From Blautia sp. XA-2221 (GTDB lineage Bacteria > Bacillota > Clostridia > Lachnospirales > Lachnospiraceae), in the NCBI RefSeq assembly GCF_028767025.1, contig NZ_JAJQXX010000005.1, forward strand, positions 161,546 to 225,545: a stretch of DNA of 64,000 bases, written 5' to 3'. The notes below the pieces were generated by a model, which had not been told where the DNA came from, ran no database searches, and saw nothing but the letters and a program-made list of their open reading frames with translations. Both the position numbers and the translations under genes were made by a program. Shown here piece after piece: positions 60,695 through 64,000 of this stretch. Numbering within the stretch: position 1 is the first letter of the stretch; every line of letters begins with the position of its first letter.

Positions 60695-61385
60695 GTTTAC
60701 AAAAACCGGATATATGAAATTTGTGGGACATCTGGATACTATGCGTTATTTCCAGAAGGCAATCAGAAGGGCAGAGCTTCCGGTGGCATTCTCCGGAGGC
60801 TACAGTCCTCATATGATCATGTCCTTTGCAGCTCCTCTTGGCGTGGGAACAACAAGTTTGGGAGAATATTTTGACATGGAACTTACGGAAACGGTTCCTA
60901 CTGATGAAATAGAGAAACGGCTCAATGCAGTTATGGTGGAGGGTGTTACGGTCTGCTCTGCAAGGCAGGTAGAGGATGGAAAGGCAAGCACTGCCATGGC
61001 TCTTGTGGCTGCAGCAGATTATTTTGTTGCTTTCCGGCCGGGAAAAGAACCCTGCGGAAACTGGCAGGATAAACTGGCAGATTTTCTTGCACAGAAAGAG
61101 ATTACAGTAACCAAAAAAACAAAGCGAAGTGAAAAAACTGTGGATATCCGGCCGTTTATTTATCAGATGAAGGTTTGTGATGGAGGAGTGTTCATGCAGC
61201 TGGCTTCTGCAAGCTCCAATTACACAAAACCGGAACTGGTAATGGATACTTTTGTGCGATGGATGGGCAGAGAACCGCAGGAGTTTTCTTATATGATTGA
61301 ACGGAGAGAGGTTTATGCGGATGCAGGCGAGGACAAAAATTCGCGCTTTCTTCCGCTGGAAGCCCTGGGAGAAAAAATTGAGTAA
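60678..61385 (+). CDS. DUF2344 protein (TIGR03936 family)
   Basis: 235 residues. VRIKFTKTGYMKFVGHLDTMRYFQKAIRRAELPVAFSGGYSPHMIMSFAAPLGVGTTSLGEYFDMEL is the family signature. The partner of TIGR03960 radical SAM proteins; in some bacteria the two are one chain. Function unknown, possibly RNA-related from its constant linkage with RNase G. Start GTG 60678, with GGAGGAGG 8 bases upstream, lies in the end of the radical SAM gene. Overlaps the RNase G gene by 8 bases. Confidence 0.93.
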   Translation: MKVRIKFTKTGYMKFVGHLDTMRYFQKAIRRAELPVAFSGGYSPHMIMSFAAPLGVGTTSLGEYFDMELTETVPTDEIEKRLNAVMVEGVTVCSARQVEDGKASTAMALVAAADYFVAFRPGKEPCGNWQDKLADFLAQKEITVTKKTKRSEKTVDIRPFIYQMKVCDGGVFMQLASASSNYTKPELVMDTFVRWMGREPQEFSYMIERREVYADAGEDKNSRFLPLEALGEKIE

Positions 61386-62598
61386 GCTGATCATCACAGA
61401 ACTGAAGCTTTTTGGCTGTCCGGCCATTGTGTGTGCCATTACAGAAAATCAGAAAGTAATGGAGCTGAGACTTGAGGCAGCTGGGAAAAGAAGTATTCTG
61501 AATAATATTTATGTGGGGCAGATTGAAAAGATCGCCCAGAATATTCAGGCGGCTTTTGTACGCTTCGGGGACGGGCTTACCGGATATTTGCCCCTTGTTC
61601 CGCCGGAGCAGGTGATTTTTACCGCCGGTCGAAAAGGCAATGCTCCATTAAGGGCAGGAGACGAGCTTCTGGTTCAGGTAAGCAGAGACGCTATGAAAGG
61701 AAAGCTTCCTGCTCTTACTACAAACCTGAACTTTCCGGGAAAATATCTGGTACTTACAACCGGAAATCGCAAAATTGGATTTTCCGGGAAGCTTACGAAG
61801 GAAGAAAGCAATCTTCTGAATAAGTGGCTGGAACCGGAAAGAGAGCTTAAAAACAGAGGATACGGGCTGATTGCCCGTACCAATGCAGCCGAAGCTTCCA
61901 AGGAAGAGTTTCTTCATGAGCTTTTCTGTCTGAAAAAAACATATGAGAAGGCAGCAGTCAGCGGACAGAACCGTACCTGTTTCAGTCTTCTCTATGAAGC
62001 AGAGCCTTTTTATGTGGCAGCAGTCCGTGATGTATACAGCCGTAATCTGGAGGAAATTATTACGGACATTCCGGAAATCTATGAGAAGCTGCAGGAATAT
62101 CTGAAGGATTTTATTCCGGATGAGCTTGAAAAACTGAAATTTTATGAAGATAAGCTTCTGCCTGTTTATAAGCTCTATCGGCTGGAGCATGCTCTGGAAG
62201 AGGTGCAGCAGGAAAAAATATGGCTGAAAAGTGGTGGCTTTCTTGTGATCCAGCAGACAGAGGCTTTTGTTTCCATTGATGTAAACAGCGGCAAATACAC
62301 AGGAAAGAAAAAGGCAGAGGAAACCTACCGGAAGATCAATCTTGAAGCTTCTGAGGAAATCGCCCGTCAGATACGGCTTCGCAATCTTTCGGGAATTATA
62401 CTGATTGATTTTATCAATATGCAGAATCCGGATCATCAGGACGAGCTGTTTCATGTGCTTCAGAAATATCTCAGAAAAGATCCTGTAAAAGCCAGAGCGG
62501 TGGATATTACACCTCTGCACATTCTGGAGATGACCCGAAAAAAAGTAAGAAAACCTGTGCGGGAAGAGATCTTTGAGATACGGAAGGGATATCTATGA
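61378..62598 (+). CDS. Ribonuclease G/E family protein
   Basis: 406 residues from the TTG at 61378 (MSKLIITELKLFG). S1 domain near the N-terminus (RSILNNIYVGQIEKIAQNIQAAFVRFGDGLTGYLPL), then the RNase E/G catalytic core with FVSIDVNSGKYTGKK (metal Asp) and IILIDFINMQNPDHQDEL (second Asp). Cleaves single-stranded RNA, in rRNA and mRNA processing. TTG is chosen since the conserved sequence starts there and GGGAG is 7 bases upstream; the open frame from 61297 lies inside the DUF2344 gene and has no family match. The zinc-link cysteines of RNase E are not seen. Confidence 0.9.
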   Translation: MSKLIITELKLFGCPAIVCAITENQKVMELRLEAAGKRSILNNIYVGQIEKIAQNIQAAFVRFGDGLTGYLPLVPPEQVIFTAGRKGNAPLRAGDELLVQVSRDAMKGKLPALTTNLNFPGKYLVLTTGNRKIGFSGKLTKEESNLLNKWLEPERELKNRGYGLIARTNAAEASKEEFLHELFCLKKTYEKAAVSGQNRTCFSLLYEAEPFYVAAVRDVYSRNLEEIITDIPEIYEKLQEYLKDFIPDELEKLKFYEDKLLPVYKLYRLEHALEEVQQEKIWLKSGGFLVIQQTEAFVSIDVNSGKYTGKKKAEETYRKINLEASEEIARQIRLRNLSGIILIDFINMQNPDHQDELFHVLQKYLRKDPVKARAVDITPLHILEMTRKKVRKPVREEIFEIRKGYL

Positions 62599-62825
62599 TA
62601 GAAGAATGTTAGTTATATATACATTCCGGAATACGATCAGCATTATCGGATAAAGGAAGATTTCTGATAGGACTGATTAGCTATATCCCTGTTTCCCTGC
62701 TTATGATCCTTGATGCTATTCTGGATTTATATAATGGTGGAAGCAGAAACGAGCGCATGCGCCGCAAACGTCTTTGTAAAAAATAAGTCGATTGTTTAAA
62801 AAAATAAAAATTTTCATTACATATC

Positions 62826-62854
62826 TTGACGAATGAAAATAATCGTGCTATCAT
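62826..62854 (+). promoter_or_regulatory. Sigma-A promoter of rplU-prp-rpmA
   Basis: TTGACG (62826-62831), 17-base spacer, TATCAT (62849-62854), about 90 bases before ATG 62945. Confidence 0.78.
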
Positions 62855-62861
62855 ACAAAAG

Positions 62862-62940
62862 ATGCCGCACAAAGAGGTTGAAGTGGTAAGGTTTTATACC
62901 TGCCCACCATATTTGGCGAGTAAATTTTACAGGAGGTGCC
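62862..62940 (+). ncRNA. Possible ribosomal protein L21 leader
   Basis: The leader between the promoter and rplU contains the pairing blocks AAGTGGTAAGG / CCTGCCCACCA around a small loop, just before AGGAGGTG. Firmicute rplU-prp-rpmA operons commonly carry an L21 leader (an autoregulatory RNA) at this position. Position and a hairpin support it; I could not confirm the covariance model. Confidence 0.55.
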
Positions 62941-62944
62941 ACAG

Positions 62945-63250
62945 ATGTACGCAATTATTGCAACAGGTGGTAAACAGTACAAAGTTGCCGAGGGCGACGT
63001 AATCAGAGTTGAAAAACTCGGTGTTGAAGCTGGTGAAACCGTAACTTTCGACAACGTGATCGCAGTCAGCAATGACGGATTAAAAGTTGGAGAAGATGTA
63101 AAAGATGCCAGTGTTACCGCTTCTGTAGTTGAAAACGGAAAGGCTAAAAAAGTCATCGTTTACAAGTACAAGAGAAAAACTGGATATCACAAGAAAAACG
63201 GTCACAGACAGCAGTTCACTAAAGTGAAAATCGAAAAGATCAACGCTTAA
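62945..63250 (+). CDS. rplU: 50S ribosomal protein L21
   Basis: 101-residue large-subunit protein: [38 protein letters not shown] and [25 protein letters not shown] are typical. ATG 62945 is chosen over 62936, with AGGAGGTG 6 bases upstream. First gene of rplU-prp-rpmA. Confidence 0.98.
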   Translation: MYAIIATGGKQYKVAEGDVIRVEKLGVEAGETVTFDNVIAVSNDGLKVGEDVKDASVTASVVENGKAKKVIVYKYKRKTGYHKKNGHRQQFTKVKIEKINA

Positions 63251-63262
63251 TCTGGTGTTTGT

Positions 63263-63583
63263 ATGATTACAGTGACAGTCACGAAGAAGAACAATTCTTA
63301 TACAGAGTTTACTTCACAGGGACATGCCGGTTACGCTGAGGAAGGGCAGGATATAATCTGTGCTGCGGTTTCCGTTTTGGTGATCAATACCGTGAATTCC
63401 CTTGAAACTCTGACTCATGATCAGATTTCCGTAAAAGAAAAGGACGGTTATGTTTCTTTTATTTTTACAGAGCCCGTATCAGAGGGAGGGACACTCCTTA
63501 TGGATGCCCTTGTTCTTGGACTGACAGAAATTGAGCATAGCTATTCAAAACGTTATTTAAAAGTAAAAGTCAGGGAGGTGTAA
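63263..63583 (+). CDS. prp: Ribosomal-processing cysteine protease Prp
   Basis: 106 residues. In Firmicutes and relatives Prp cleaves the N-terminal extension of L27. The catalytic pair is His21 ([11 protein letters not shown]) and Cys33 (IICAAVSVL). It stands between rplU and rpmA as in Staphylococcus, and the L27 encoded next has the matching extension. GTTTGT precedes ATG 63263 without a strong ribosome binding site, 12 bases after rplU. Confidence 0.95.
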   Translation: MITVTVTKKNNSYTEFTSQGHAGYAEEGQDIICAAVSVLVINTVNSLETLTHDQISVKEKDGYVSFIFTEPVSEGGTLLMDALVLGLTEIEHSYSKRYLKVKVREV

Positions 63584-63587
63584 CGAC

Positions 63588-63875
63588 ATGATGAAAATGA
63601 ACCTTCAGTTATTCGCACATAAAAAAGGTGTTGGTTCTACAAAGAACGGCCGTGATTCCGAGTCCAAAAGACTTGGTGCCAAGAGAGCAGACGGACAGTT
63701 TGTAAAAGCTGGCAACATCCTTTACAGACAGCGTGGAACTAAGATTCACCCAGGCGTGAACGTAGGCTGCGGTAAAGACTATACATTATTTGCACTGACA
63801 GATGGTGTTGTAAGATTCACCAGAAAAGGACGCGATAAGAAACAGGTTTCTATCGTTCCGGTAGAGGCAGAATAA
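63588..63875 (+). CDS. rpmA: 50S ribosomal protein L27 (with Prp-cleaved extension)
   Basis: 95-residue precursor. The N-terminus [30 protein letters not shown] has the Firmicute extension ending in LQLF, with the expected Prp cut after Phe9, exposing AHKKG, which reaches the peptidyl transferase centre. GGAGGTG precedes ATG 63588; ATG 63591 and 63597 are alternatives. Followed by a terminator. Confidence 0.98.
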   Translation: MMKMNLQLFAHKKGVGSTKNGRDSESKRLGAKRADGQFVKAGNILYRQRGTKIHPGVNVGCGKDYTLFALTDGVVRFTRKGRDKKQVSIVPVEAE

Positions 63876-63890
63876 TCAGTTTGGCGTAAG

Positions 63891-63926
63891 GGCTTCAAAT
63901 CGTTCATGGTTTGAAGCCTTTTGTTG
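63891..63926 (+). terminator. Rho-independent terminator of rplU-prp-rpmA
   Basis: GGCTTCAAA (63891-63899) pairs with TTTGAAGCC (63910-63918), followed by TTTTGTTGTT. After it the window ends without a further gene; GTTTTTCG/CGAAAAAC near 63957-63980 is another small inverted repeat. Confidence 0.85.
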
Positions 63927-64000
63927 TTAGGGCAAGGCCCTGTTTTACATTGTGGAGTTTTTCGTTGTTCCGAAAAACGAAACTTTGAAAAACAAATAAA

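Larger units (their letters stand above)
62599..62944 (+). other. Gene-free stretch: possible small ORF, promoter and L21 leader
   Basis: 346 bases without a confident gene. 62613-62786 is an open frame of 57 codons without a good start (see findings). The rplU promoter lies at 62826-62854 and the probable L21 leader at 62862-62940. Confidence 0.55.

Noticed and set aside
1..64000. CRISPR array, prophage, insertion sequence, tRNA or rRNA genes
   Set aside because: No regularly spaced repeats, integrase, transposase or structural RNA sequences were seen on either strand.

Overview
The window looks like core chromosome of a spore-forming anaerobic Firmicute of the Lachnospiraceae (Blautia/Dorea/Mediterraneibacter-like). 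The reasons are: six Rnf genes in the order C-D-G-E-A-B, a biotin-dependent Na+-pump decarboxylase cluster, sporulation genes (alpha/beta SASP, GerW/YtfJ, YlbJ-like, DacF-like carboxypeptidases), typical clostridial neighbourhoods (TIGR03960 - DUF2344 - RNase G - rplU - prp - rpmA; rpmB - Asp23 - YloV/FakA - recG; mgsA - rsmD - coaD), strong AGGAGG ribosome binding sites and near-consensus sigma-A promoters. Nearly all genes lie on the + strand. No rRNA, tRNA, CRISPR array, insertion sequence or prophage was seen. Genus is inference; no search was possible.

Layout. 1-2.4 kb: 3' part of alaS, then rpsU. 2.4-10.9 kb: cardiolipin synthase, two D-Ala-D-Ala carboxypeptidases, a molybdopterin-binding-domain protein, a phosphoesterase, scpA-scpB and a zinc-dependent phospholipase C-like protein. 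11-16.3 kb: a five-gene biotin enzyme cluster with both a 12S-type (acyl-CoA) and a 5S-type (oxaloacetate/pyruvate) carboxyltransferase, a biotin carrier, an OadG-like anchor and the OadB-type Na+ pump. 16.4-20.3 kb: BaiN-like flavoprotein, cmk, ispH and a four-S1-domain protein, tightly coupled. 20.4-22.4 kb: a lone minus-strand exonuclease-like gene and a divergent membrane protein. 22.4-27.5 kb: rnfCDGEAB. 27.6-34.9 kb: ruvAB, zapA, a U32 peptidase, and a RodA/FtsW plus class B PBP pair whose genes overlap by 74 bases. 35-45 kb: NUDIX, envelope/sporulation genes, rpmB (minus), the YloU-YloV-recG group, a lysine-rich protein, a SASP gene (minus), mgsA-rsmD-coaD and a coiled-coil protein. 45-55 kb: YlbJ-like protein (minus), pepD, an M23 peptidase, a small alarmone synthetase, YgiQ-type radical SAM, a membrane protein of unknown role, RluA-type pseudouridine synthase, lepB, recU and an unusual HisF-like/HisE fusion. 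55.5-58.7 kb: an accessory-looking block of three membrane proteins of unknown function and a GNAT. 58.8-64 kb: TIGR03960 radical SAM, DUF2344, RNase G, then rplU-prp-rpmA.

Working together: Rnf (ferredoxin:NAD+ oxidoreductase) and the decarboxylase cluster can both build an ion gradient; RodA/FtsW with its PBP, the two carboxypeptidases, ZapA, LepB, RecU and the M23 peptidase serve wall growth, division and secretion; Prp removes the N-terminal extension of L27. No clearly new multi-gene system stands out. The points most worth following are the hybrid carboxyltransferase cluster, the HisF-like/HisE fusion without a HisI domain, the terminator-like hairpin that encloses a start codon at 4036-4112, the leader of the alarmone synthetase gene, and the unknown membrane block at 55.5-58.7 kb.
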